IMG/VR virus record: IMGVR_UViG_3300003937_000081
Location: 1 to 64,000 of that record
Strand: one strand, 5' to 3'
Length of the DNA stretch: 64,000 nucleotides
From: a virus
The notes beneath the pieces are model-generated. The model had not been told where the DNA came from. It did not search any database and worked only from the letters and a program-made list of their open reading frames with translations. The position numbers and the translations under genes were made by a program. This document shows, in pieces, positions 8,840 through 16,346 of this stretch (position 1 is the first letter of the stretch; each line of letters starts with the position of its first letter).

Positions 8840-9262
8840 TTATAGATCTTTTAATGCTAGTCTATTACGAATGGCAAATCCCATATTATCTAGGGTTTTT
8901 ACCGAATCTTTAAAAAACTCAACTTGATTTTCTAGATGAGACAATATCATGTTTTCGTCTGCTAAGTCTGTCTCTATAAATCTTTCTTTTTGTTTTTCTC
9001 CGAGTTTATAATCATATTCATAGTATCTAATATAGGCTTCTCTATATCTAATAGCTACTTTTGCTTTTTGTTCTTTTACTTTCATATTTAAATACGACAT
9101 TTGTTCTACTAGAGATTGACGCGAAGATAAAACTTCAGCAATTGTTTCTTCCATTAAATTTAAGTTTCTCAAACTCTGTGCCAACTTTTTTATATTGTTT
9201 GTCCACTCAGTTCTTTGTCTACTTAATTTTCCGTCTAATGCTAGTATGTTTTCTTTAGTCAT
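8840..9262 (-). CDS. uvsY: UvsY-like recombination mediator
   Basis: A 140-residue helical, charged protein (T4 UvsY is 137). Sequence identity is low, but order, size and ending fit. The central segment AIRYREAYIRYYEYDY resembles the UvsY region around its ALKARLDYYSG, and the C-terminal GFAIRNRLALKDL resembles its GFAIKHIQDMRAFE ending. In T4, UvsY helps load the recombinase UvsX onto gp32-coated single strands. Its place between gp32/gp61 and uvsW supports this. It ends 25 bases before uvsW and starts just after a small unknown gene. The call rests partly on gene order. Confidence 0.72.
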   Translation of the reverse strand: MTKENILALDGKLSRQRTEWTNNIKKLAQSLRNLNLMEETIAEVLSSRQSLVEQMSYLNMKVKEQKAKVAIRYREAYIRYYEYDYKLGEKQKERFIETDLADENMILSHLENQVEFFKDSVKTLDNMGFAIRNRLALKDL

Positions 9263-9263
9263 A

Positions 9264-9485
9264 TTAAAATAATGATTTCTTGTTAGGATTTGGTTTAATA
9301 AATTTTGATGTTATTTGCCTCTTCTTAAATTTAGGTTTTGGCATTTCCATTTCTGGAGAATTGACGCTAAGATCTAATGGCTTGAAATCTATCAAAAGTT
9401 TCATACCCTTAAATCTATCACTGTCTTTTTGGAACTCATCAAAGTTATCCTCAACCATGTTGTTAATCGTTTCTATACATACCAT
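9264..9485 (-). CDS. Small unknown protein between primase and UvsY
   Basis: A 73-residue protein with no domain I recognise. The N-terminal half is acidic and helical (MVCIETINNMVEDNFDEF). The C-terminal half is basic and Pro/Lys-rich (PKPKFKKRQITSKFIKPNP) and probably unstructured. Its start overlaps the end of the primase gene by 13 bases, suggesting translational coupling, and its stop is one base from the uvsY ATG. It may be a replication or recombination accessory, but that is from position only. Confidence 0.6.
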   Translation of the reverse strand: MVCIETINNMVEDNFDEFQKDSDRFKGMKLLIDFKPLDLSVNSPEMEMPKPKFKKRQITSKFIKPNPNKKSLF

Positions 9486-10555
9486 AAATCTAATTGATTA
9501 GAAGTGAAATAATTATCGATCTTTTTGTGAGCATCGATTTTAAGCTCAAAACACTTCAATATTAAATCATTTAGATCCTTAATATTATATGTATCTAGTT
9601 TATTTTCGCTAAGAAATTTAGTCCACATAAAAACGGGACGTCCTTTCTTTAACTTTTCTGCCATTTTCTTTTTACCCGTTGCGTCATTATCAAACATATA
9701 CCTAACAGTTGGTATCTCATCAAAATCATCAGTTGATCTACCTGCAGTTGCTAAGGCCAACGAGTTATTCATGAATTTAGCATCTAAAGGACCTTCGAAC
9801 ATTGTTATTGGTCTTTGGAAATTTAATTGCATAATTCCAAAAAGTGTTGATATCTTTGTAAGTGTGTTTAGTTCCTCATTGCTCATTTCTAATGGCTTAC
9901 CCATTTCTTCATATAATTTTGGCAAATCATAAGTTAAATATCTCTGTCCATACCCTTTCATTCTACGTGTCTGTGCACCTATAATTTTGCCATCTGTACT
10001 ATAATTAAGAATCCACAAACGAAACTCTTTATCTGAATATAGAAATTCTTCAGATCGATTATGTAATAACCTATCTTTTAATTGAAACCAAATCCAATCA
10101 CCTGGTTCTATTACTTTAGCTTTAAAATGTTTCTTGAATTCTTCAACATCAATTGCTAGATTATGTATCTTTTCTAGCGCCTGGTGTTTCAATACAGACT
10201 CTGGGTTTACCTGTATTTTATTTTGTTTGATGTAATCGATAACCATAAAAGAGTCATTAGATGTGTCCATCTTAACATCATGATCCTTTAAAAAAGAATA
10301 TAGATTAGTATGATAACTACAATTATAACAATGATACTGTAGTGTATCCCAAAATATATTACCTCTTTTCTTGGTATCGTCCGAGTGAGAATCGCCACAA
10401 TAGGGACATGCACAGGTTATTCGCCCATGCATGTCCTTTAGTAGCTTCTTATTAGGAGTAGAATGTATTTGAGATACTACTTGCTTAAGTGCATATCTTA
10501 TTTTATCCTTTAACTCTTCAGTAAGTTCTATATTGTTATTAGATGTCGAGGTCAT
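9473..10555 (-). CDS. 61: DNA primase, gp61-like
   Basis: A 360-residue primase (T4 gp61 is 342). Residues 48-79 hold a zinc-ribbon, CACPYCGDSH followed by HCYNC (Cys50, Cys53, Cys76, Cys79). The TOPRIM core follows, with the acidic strand ITMFEGPLDAKFMNNSLALA and the metal site YMFDNDATGKKK. In T4-type phages it makes RNA primers for Okazaki fragments with the gp41 helicase. Its start overlaps the end of the gp32 gene by 17 bases, and a small gene overlaps its end, placing it in a gp32-primase-UvsY-UvsW replication and recombination operon. Confidence 0.92.
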   Translation of the reverse strand: MTSTSNNNIELTEELKDKIRYALKQVVSQIHSTPNKKLLKDMHGRITCACPYCGDSHSDDTKKRGNIFWDTLQYHCYNCSYHTNLYSFLKDHDVKMDTSNDSFMVIDYIKQNKIQVNPESVLKHQALEKIHNLAIDVEEFKKHFKAKVIEPGDWIWFQLKDRLLHNRSEEFLYSDKEFRLWILNYSTDGKIIGAQTRRMKGYGQRYLTYDLPKLYEEMGKPLEMSNEELNTLTKISTLFGIMQLNFQRPITMFEGPLDAKFMNNSLALATAGRSTDDFDEIPTVRYMFDNDATGKKKMAEKLKKGRPVFMWTKFLSENKLDTYNIKDLNDLILKCFELKIDAHKKIDNYFTSNQLDLWYV

Positions 10556-11459
10556 TCAAGAAAGAATCTAGATCATCATCTGTTGATACACTTGAAGTTG
10601 ATTCCGACGTTGAAGTCACTGGTGCTGCCGCTGGTTTTTCTTTTACTGCTGTTGCAGTTTTAGTTGCTGCCTTTGGAGCACTTGATGTCATCGATGCAAT
10701 TGAATCACCCGGATTAAGATACATTCTTAATACATCATTTACAAATGATCTTGTATCTTCGTCCCATGCTTGATAATCATATCCTTTTAATGAAGGAGCT
10801 GCTTCTAACTCTTCTTTGATAGTAGTCATAGTTTCTTTACTACGTTCTGCCGGGGCATCGCCCATAATAATAGCTGACTTACTAGAAGAAAATTTAGATG
10901 TATCGTAGTTATTATATTCACCTTGTCTAGTGATAACTAACTCAAAGTTTTTACCTTCGAATAAATCGAATACTTGTGTTGGCTCACCAAAGTTTGGTTT
11001 TAATTCTGCGTCTATCTTTTCTTTAATTTTATATCCAAATTTAAATACTTTGTAAGTACCTTCTAGTTCTGGATTTTGTGGATCTTTTACGATCTTTACT
11101 AAAGAATAGTATTGTTGGCGTCTTTTTAGTTTATCTGAAGATTTTCTATCTACAGCTGAATCTGATTTACGCAACTTCCAAAATACATCTGCGATAGGGC
11201 ATTTTTCTCCGATTGTTGCTGGAGAATCAACTAATTTACCATCGCCACTAGAGTTTGTTAACCAGTGTACATATTTTTGGATTAGGGAATTACGAGGGTT
11301 TTCTGGATTTGGCACAAAACGTATTAATGCTTTGTAAGTTCCGTCTTTACCATCGTCTGCTGTTGGTTTGTAGATCTCGTTAGTAGAACTACTTGCTTGT
11401 ACTTGGTGCGTTTCTACGTCTTCCACGCCCAAGTTAAAAATGTCAAATGAATCACTCAT
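10539..11459 (-). CDS. 32: Single-stranded DNA-binding protein, gp32-like
   Basis: A 306-residue protein (T4 gp32 is 301) with the gp32 layout: a short N-terminal arm, an OB-type core (about 30-215, including KALIRFVPNP and YYSLVKIVKDPQNPELEGTYK), a low-complexity Ala/Thr/Ser linker and an acidic tail ending DDDLDSFLNDLDI. The acidic tail normally recruits replication partners. T4 gp32 holds a zinc through His and three Cys. Here the matching region (EKCPIADVFWKL) keeps one Cys and lacks the pair, so the zinc site appears lost. The leader is A-rich with AAAGG just before the ATG, one of the few Shine-Dalgarno-like sites in the window. Confidence 0.92.
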   Translation of the reverse strand: MSDSFDIFNLGVEDVETHQVQASSSTNEIYKPTADDGKDGTYKALIRFVPNPENPRNSLIQKYVHWLTNSSGDGKLVDSPATIGEKCPIADVFWKLRKSDSAVDRKSSDKLKRRQQYYSLVKIVKDPQNPELEGTYKVFKFGYKIKEKIDAELKPNFGEPTQVFDLFEGKNFELVITRQGEYNNYDTSKFSSSKSAIIMGDAPAERSKETMTTIKEELEAAPSLKGYDYQAWDEDTRSFVNDVLRMYLNPGDSIASMTSSAPKAATKTATAVKEKPAAAPVTSTSESTSSVSTDDDLDSFLNDLDI

Positions 11460-11557
11460 ACCTTTAAATTGTTTAGTTTGTTAAAATTGTTAATTGTTTA
11501 CCTTGAAATTACTTTAATGTTCTTTCGTTTCCTTATATTGTATAATAATAAATAGTT
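11460..11557 (-). promoter_or_regulatory. A-rich leader of the gp32 gene
   Basis: About 100 bases precede gp32 and hold mostly runs of A, AAC and TTTAA on the coding strand, with AAAGG before the ATG. T4 gp32 represses its own translation by binding an unstructured A/U-rich leader next to a pseudoknot. The composition here fits such an operator, but I could not identify a pseudoknot. Confidence 0.35.
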
Positions 11558-11728
11558 TCAATTAATTGTTAAGATTGCTCCAGAAGGTTCCTTCCATTTA
11601 TTCTCCTTTAACTTAATCAGTCCTGATTTGTGAAGTAACTCTGACGCTTGCTTTTCAGTAAGCTGGTTCGCTATCACCATTTTTTGTAGGATGCTTAATA
11701 AACGAAGGTAATCTGTTGTAACTAACAT
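11558..11728 (-). CDS. Small ORF between RuvC-like nuclease and gp32
   Basis: A 56-residue ORF starting MLVTTDYLRLLSILQKM, with a helical, Leu- and Lys-rich content that reads like a real protein (EKQASELLHKSGLIKLKE). It fills the only gap longer than 300 bases in the window (11460-11874). A late-promoter-like box ends 26 bases before its ATG. No Shine-Dalgarno is seen, as is usual here. The helix-turn-helix-like middle could be a small DNA-binding domain, but that is a guess. Confidence 0.55.
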   Translation of the reverse strand: MLVTTDYLRLLSILQKMVIANQLTEKQASELLHKSGLIKLKENKWKEPSGAILTIN

Positions 11729-11754
11729 GTAATTAATACTTTTGTTATTATACT

Positions 11755-11765
11755 TATTATATATC
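11755..11765 (-). promoter_or_regulatory. Late-promoter-like box upstream of the small ORF and gp32
   Basis: Exact GATATATAATA on the coding strand, 26 bases before the ATG of the 56-residue ORF. The rest of 11766-11874 holds no ORF. It has a weak inverted pair GTTTCA/TGAAAC around an A/T-rich stretch, without a convincing terminator. Confidence 0.55.
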
Positions 11766-11874
11766 TAACCTTTAATTTGTTTCACCTGGGATTAATTTTA
11801 ATTTTTTTTAAAATAAAATGAAACAGTTTTTCGGCAAGTGCATATAACAAATGTTAGTTAAGCCAGAAGTTAGA

Positions 11875-12525
11875 TTAGGCTTGGAGGTTTGAAACGTATG
11901 CTGCGAGAAAATAAGCGTCAACTAAGTCATCCAAAGGCTTCGGGATCTTCTTCCCAATTTCTAGGTCTTTAACTATTTTCCACAAAGGGCTTTTAGCCAA
12001 GATTTGGTCTTCGTTCACATTTTTTTGGTAAGCTTCAAATAATTGTAGTTTATTCATATTACCTTTACCTGCAAACTTCTTAATTGTGGTAGGAGCAACA
12101 GTAAGTAAATCTTCTGGATTTAAGGTCTTTAAAAGTTTAAGCTTTAAGATTGCGGCTCCTGCTGCCATGTCAATCATATTATTAGTTCCCATCTTAGAAC
12201 CATAAGAAGTACCTTCAAATGCTATAGTGAAACCATCACCTTCAAAAGAATTTTGTAATATTAGGTTGATTAAATCATCAGCCATTTTATCATATCTCTT
12301 TACCTTTAAGAGTTCGGCACTTGAGAAAGATTCATTGTTTGTAAAATCAGGTTGATTAACTAAAGTAACATCTTCTAATAAAGAAATCTCTTCTTGAAGT
12401 CTTTGTTCTGCTTTAGTTCCTGTTTTTGGTTTTATGTAACTAATAAAATGATAACTCTTTTTTTTATCATTATATATGGCTAAACCTGGAGAATTTAAAG
12501 AAAAATCTACTGCTAAGTAATTCAT
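11875..12525 (-). CDS. RuvC-like / RNase H-fold Holliday junction nuclease
   Basis: A 216-residue protein with an RNase H-fold active site. It has a first-strand Asp in MNYLAVDFSLNSPG (Asp7), a Glu in IAFEGTSYGSKMG (Glu104) and a C-terminal acidic pair in KPLDDLVDAYFLAAY (Asp200, Asp203). This is the D-E-D/D layout of RuvC-type resolvases. A KKFAGKGNMNK segment may contact DNA. T4 uses endonuclease VII (gp49) for this job, so a RuvC-like enzyme could replace it in debranching DNA before packaging. It directly follows the leader-bearing glycine-zipper gene (the two are adjacent with no gap). Confidence 0.78.
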   Translation of the reverse strand: MNYLAVDFSLNSPGLAIYNDKKKSYHFISYIKPKTGTKAEQRLQEEISLLEDVTLVNQPDFTNNESFSSAELLKVKRYDKMADDLINLILQNSFEGDGFTIAFEGTSYGSKMGTNNMIDMAAGAAILKLKLLKTLNPEDLLTVAPTTIKKFAGKGNMNKLQLFEAYQKNVNEDQILAKSPLWKIVKDLEIGKKIPKPLDDLVDAYFLAAYVSNLQA

Positions 12526-12894
12526 TTACAGTTTTTTACCTAGAGCTGCACCTAATGCGGCACCTACAAGTCTAGAAGTTAATAAATCGTAAAACACACC
12601 TTTTTGAATACCAAGAACTTTTGCTAGCATTTTACCAATAGATTTCCCTAAAGCAAAACCGGTAAGTCCACCAATAATTGATCCAAAGAAACCTTCATTA
12701 GTCATCTCTTCATTAAGTCTCTCAATATCATAAGAACCATCTTCATTTTGATATTCTGAAGCAAAAGATTCTAATGCTGCATCTATTTTCTCTTCTAACT
12801 CCGGAGTCCAAGTTTCTTGAAGACCTTCATTAATAAGTTCCAAATCCTGTTCGTTAACAGCGTTTTCAATTAAATATGTATTAAATGTTTTCAT
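12526..12894 (-). CDS. Leader-bearing glycine-zipper protein
   Basis: A 122-residue protein with leader MKTFNTYLIE and candidate cut sites V-N-E15 and I-N-E23 before Gly. Residues 30-67 are acidic and helical. Residues 68-122 are a glycine-zipper: GFFGSIIGGLTGFALGKSIG, then a further stretch with GAALGAALGKKL at the end. Such Gly-x3-Gly repeats are typical of helices that pack inside membranes. If packaged and processed, it could insert into or cross a membrane during DNA entry; this is inference. A late-promoter-like box lies one base before its ATG. It is separated from the other leader-bearing blocks by structural and replication genes. Confidence 0.72.
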   Translation of the reverse strand: MKTFNTYLIENAVNEQDLELINEGLQETWTPELEEKIDAALESFASEYQNEDGSYDIERLNEEMTNEGFFGSIIGGLTGFALGKSIGKMLAKVLGIQKGVFYDLLTSRLVGAALGAALGKKL

Positions 12895-12895
12895 G

Positions 12896-12906
12896 TATTA
12901 TATATC
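12896..12906 (-). promoter_or_regulatory. Late-promoter-like box abutting the ATG of 12526-12894
   Basis: Exact GATATATAATA, one base (C) before the ATG. A T4-type late promoter here would start transcription at or just after the ATG, so the message would be leaderless, or the box has another role. Confidence 0.5.
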
Positions 12907-12911
12907 TTATT

Positions 12912-13466
12912 TTATTCTAATTCTAATCTAAGGTTTAATCTATTATAAAAGAACGTAACTTCAAATGTTTGAAAAGATGCAACGTTTTCTGCAAAATTTA
13001 AATTTAATTCATTAATAGAGTTCATGATACAATCTGTGAATTCCATATATGCTACTGATGCTCCTTCTGCATCTAATATTCTTAAAGTTAATGGAGATTC
13101 TATATGAGATTGCTTAGTAGATCTAGCGTAATACCATAAAAGTGTATCCATCATAATCCAATAATTAATAAACCCATCTAGTAATTGCATACTAACTGTA
13201 AATTCTCTATTAATTGTGTTTTGTATTGGAATAGCACCCCTGTGATATCTTATAGAACCGTCATTATCTTCTTGTGTTAACGGATTAAAAGAAACACCAG
13301 GTATATTAATACCTTGAATGCTATAATTTATAAAATCTACAGGTTCAGATAATAAACCACCTGGCACATTATTAATATATTTTTTATATTTATCAGCAAC
13401 TTCTTTAGGTACAAATCCTCTAGGAAACCTAAAGTCGAATGAATTATTTCTACTATTTAAGATCAT
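12912..13466 (-). CDS. Tail-tube-like virion protein (gp19-type fold candidate)
   Basis: A 184-residue protein. The pattern is a Pro/Gly-rich N terminus, then alternating strands with REFTVSMQLLDGFINYWIMM, a short helix, then AEGASVAYMEFTDCIMNSIN and a final strand TFEVTFFYNRLNLRLE. That is the layout of contractile-phage tail-tube proteins, where long beta-hairpins flank a helix and a Tyr/Trp-rich turn. T4 gp19 is 163 residues. Here it lies at the end of the fibre genes rather than beside a sheath gene, so it could instead be a baseplate or tail-terminator protein of the same fold. No sheath gene is in the window. Confidence 0.45.
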   Translation of the reverse strand: MILNSRNNSFDFRFPRGFVPKEVADKYKKYINNVPGGLLSEPVDFINYSIQGINIPGVSFNPLTQEDNDGSIRYHRGAIPIQNTINREFTVSMQLLDGFINYWIMMDTLLWYYARSTKQSHIESPLTLRILDAEGASVAYMEFTDCIMNSINELNLNFAENVASFQTFEVTFFYNRLNLRLELE

Positions 13467-13475
13467 TGTTTTTTA

Positions 13476-15539
13476 TTATTTCTTAAATTTACCAGACATG
13501 ATCATATTCTCGTCAATGCCATTATTAACACTAATATAAAACTTATTGTTTTTCATACCTCTAATAGTATTAGCATTAGCTTCACTTATTTTAAACAAAA
13601 CTTCACCTTCACCCATATCAATATCCTTGTTTGATATATGATTAAATTTTAATTTTTGTTTTCCATCACCGAATGTTAATATTACATTTTCTGCATTTGT
13701 AAAAGAAATAAATTCTACATCATCACCTTTTCTTTTAGCAATCACAAATTTATAATATGAAGTAAATGGAGGTATATCAATATTTAGTTTAGTTTCATTC
13801 ACAAACTCAGAAGTATCTACCTCAGTAATACTCTGTGTCATTATATTTTCATTAGAAGAATCAAACACTATTTTTGATTTTGATGCAATAACATTGTGTC
13901 TTTCTATAAATGTAGGAACATATTTTATACTTTTGGGCAAGTTGTCTGTGAATATTCCTTCTATAATTTTATTAGAAGATAATTCAGGTAAAACATTATA
14001 AACTTCAGTTAACTGATTTGGGGAATTAATTTTTAACTTGTTTAATCTTTTACCATACTTTGCAGCCTGTGTTAAAGTTAAACTAGCTCTTTTTACTATT
14101 TGTGTATTATCAGTTTGATTCCAAATTCTCATAGTTACATCTACTGAAAAACTAGAAGCAGTATTACTATTAATAATCACTGGTCTAAAAACAATAGGTG
14201 TATTGAAATCTTCATATTGTGTATACGATGTTTGGAATGTTTTAATATCAACACTTCCTATAGTTTCGAAAACATCAACATCAAACATTACAACTATATC
14301 ATCTGAAGTCTTAGTTATTTGATTTAGTATGTACGCTTCAAAGGCTCCTATAGAATTATCTTTTTCTCCGTATATCTTAAAGTAATCACCATCAGTAGCA
14401 TCTTCTACTACCACAGTAAAATCTTGAAATTCATCTTCTCTAGAAATAGTAAAACTATTCTCTTCACCTGTAAGGAAATAATCAAATCCATTAATAGTTT
14501 GTAATGTATCTATTAATTTAAATGTCATTTCATAATTAGAAGTTGGATCTAAATCACTAGAACCTACACTTCCATCTCCATAAAATAAATCATTAAACTC
14601 TTCATTCTGTTCTACAAGAGTAGGAATTTTAATATCAATAAATTTACTATATAATGTCTCACCTAAAATAAAAGGTTTAGGATTAGCGTATTCATAGTTA
14701 CTAGTATTTAAGTATACTAATTGTGTTAAATTGTTCCTGACACCTGAATTTCTTTTAGTTGCTATTTCGAATAAAAACCCTTCATATCCTCTGGCAGCAA
14801 AACTATACCCACTTCTAAGATGTAACCTAATACTATCGTATTTGATATAATTAATATTTGCAGTTGCATTAGTTTGGTTGTTTAAAAGATCAGTTTCATT
14901 TCCACCGGCCCACTCAACGTTATTATTAACGTAATTAAACATTTCATAATCTCCTGTCGAATCATAGCCTAGTAGTGCATATTTAGTACCAGTATTACCA
15001 GATTTTATAGCGTGATATCTTCCAATAGTTTGATTAATATCGTTTCCTGTATTTTCATCTGGATTTGCAAATAATGGATTTGCTCTTGTGTCTACTATTA
15101 TTTTACCTCCAATTAAACCTTCGTAAGAATATTCAATTATCCCATTTTGATTAGGTGTAAATTGAGCAATCTTAGTTACATCAGAATAAGAGTATATCCC
15201 TAAAGCTCCACTGATTTGAAATAAACTAGGATCTGTTAATAAACTTAAATTAAATTTATAAGTTTTTCCGTTTTGTAAAAGTAAAGTTCTTGATGCAAAG
15301 TTTTCAACTGATAAATATCCTGAAGTTTCTGTTACATCAAAGTTTACAACAGCACTACCTAATTCATTAATTAAGTGTCTTTTTTCTGAAGTAATTCCTT
15401 TTACTGTGTCTAAGAATTTTACCTCACTACCATTATCGTCAACTTCTATTTGATATTTAGAAGGATTTCCTTGGTCATGATAAATAAATTCTAATAAAAT
15501 ATCAGAATCTAAGTAAAAATATCTGCTTGATTGAGCCAT
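13476..15539 (-). CDS. Large beta-rich virion structural protein
   Basis: A 687-residue protein with no signal peptide and no membrane segment. It is dominated by short alternating hydrophobic strands rich in Ser, Thr, Asn and Asp, as in phage tail and fibre proteins. No enzyme motif is visible. It sits between the tail-tube-like gene and a membrane-anchored coiled-coil gene, ten bases or less from each, in the fibre block. I infer a tail or fibre-associated role from composition and place. A receptor-binding or fibre-connector protein is equally possible. Confidence 0.55.
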   Translation of the reverse strand: MAQSSRYFYLDSDILLEFIYHDQGNPSKYQIEVDDNGSEVKFLDTVKGITSEKRHLINELGSAVVNFDVTETSGYLSVENFASRTLLLQNGKTYKFNLSLLTDPSLFQISGALGIYSYSDVTKIAQFTPNQNGIIEYSYEGLIGGKIIVDTRANPLFANPDENTGNDINQTIGRYHAIKSGNTGTKYALLGYDSTGDYEMFNYVNNNVEWAGGNETDLLNNQTNATANINYIKYDSIRLHLRSGYSFAARGYEGFLFEIATKRNSGVRNNLTQLVYLNTSNYEYANPKPFILGETLYSKFIDIKIPTLVEQNEEFNDLFYGDGSVGSSDLDPTSNYEMTFKLIDTLQTINGFDYFLTGEENSFTISREDEFQDFTVVVEDATDGDYFKIYGEKDNSIGAFEAYILNQITKTSDDIVVMFDVDVFETIGSVDIKTFQTSYTQYEDFNTPIVFRPVIINSNTASSFSVDVTMRIWNQTDNTQIVKRASLTLTQAAKYGKRLNKLKINSPNQLTEVYNVLPELSSNKIIEGIFTDNLPKSIKYVPTFIERHNVIASKSKIVFDSSNENIMTQSITEVDTSEFVNETKLNIDIPPFTSYYKFVIAKRKGDDVEFISFTNAENVILTFGDGKQKLKFNHISNKDIDMGEGEVLFKISEANANTIRGMKNNKFYISVNNGIDENMIMSGKFKK

Positions 15540-15542
15540 GTT

Positions 15543-16346
15543 TTAAAATTGTAAAAATTTAGGTGACCAATAAAGTCCTACACCAATAGATGGTCCAGTA
15601 CTAATCACTTGGTTATTGTTTAAATTAATTCCATATCCAACACCAAAACCAACTAGCCATCTAGATTTCTTTTGGTCTTTTCTATTTAATCTGCTATTAA
15701 CTAAGTTTATATTTTCAATATCTTTAATCTCTAATCCAGGATAGCTTGTCGATAACTTTAATCTATCGGCTCCATTTACGTTCTCAATTGCAGCCATTAA
15801 ACTTAAAGTTTGTGTCAATTCAAACTTAGTTTCCAATACTTTAAATTTTTCAAATTCATATTTAAAGGTAGAAAACCCTGTTAGTTTTCTAGAGTTACCA
15901 TTACCAAAATCTTCTGATGATGCAAACGTAACTTTAGTAGTTGTTGTGTCAATGGTCTCAGTTGTAGTAGTTACATCTAAACTATCTGTAATTTCTAGGT
16001 TAGCCGAAATTAATGAGTTAACTTCTTTTAAGTCATCATTAAGTGCTAGCACTTTCTTATATTTTTTAGTCAACTTAGTTTGGCTAGATTCCATATTTGA
16101 TAAATCAAATTCATAAGATCTAATCTGAGCAAGCTGATCACCATTATCATTTCTTAATATAGTAACAGAATCTTGAGCCGCTTTAAAATTATTAAGCTGT
16201 CTACCAGCATCTTCTTGTGCTAATTTAACGTCTTGTTTCAAAGAAGATATACTGTCACATTGTTTTAAAAACATTAAAACAAAAAGAGCACCCAACACAA
16301 AAGTGAGGGTGTTCTTATTACTAATAATTTTATTTATAATACTCAT
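15543..16346 (-). CDS. Membrane-anchored coiled-coil protein with beta-barrel-like C terminus
   Basis: A 267-residue protein. One hydrophobic segment, TLTFVLGALFVLMFLK (about 13-28), would anchor it in the inner membrane. Residues 33-120 are a coiled coil (SSLKQDVKLAQEDAGRQL and on), then a Thr-rich stretch, then Gly- and aromatic-rich strands ending GPSIGVGLYWSPKFLQF, a typical outer-membrane strand end with a terminal Phe. An inner-membrane anchor, a periplasmic coiled coil and an outer-membrane-like end would suit a single-protein spanin for lysis, but no holin or endolysin is next to it. Its position among fibre genes leaves a virion role open. Confidence 0.5.
   Translation of the reverse strand: MSIINKIISNKNTLTFVLGALFVLMFLKQCDSISSLKQDVKLAQEDAGRQLNNFKAAQDSVTILRNDNGDQLAQIRSYEFDLSNMESSQTKLTKKYKKVLALNDDLKEVNSLISANLEITDSLDVTTTTETIDTTTTKVTFASSEDFGNGNSRKLTGFSTFKYEFEKFKVLETKFELTQTLSLMAAIENVNGADRLKLSTSYPGLEIKDIENINLVNSRLNRKDQKKSRWLVGFGVGYGINLNNNQVISTGPSIGVGLYWSPKFLQF

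Noticed and set aside
11766-11874. Terminator after the RuvC-like gene
   Set aside because: The only inverted pair (GTTTCA/TGAAAC) is short with a long A/T loop and no T-run in the right place.
12912-13466. Firm assignment as gp19 tail tube
   Set aside because: The fold pattern fits, but no sheath gene is beside it and similar folds occur in other baseplate proteins.
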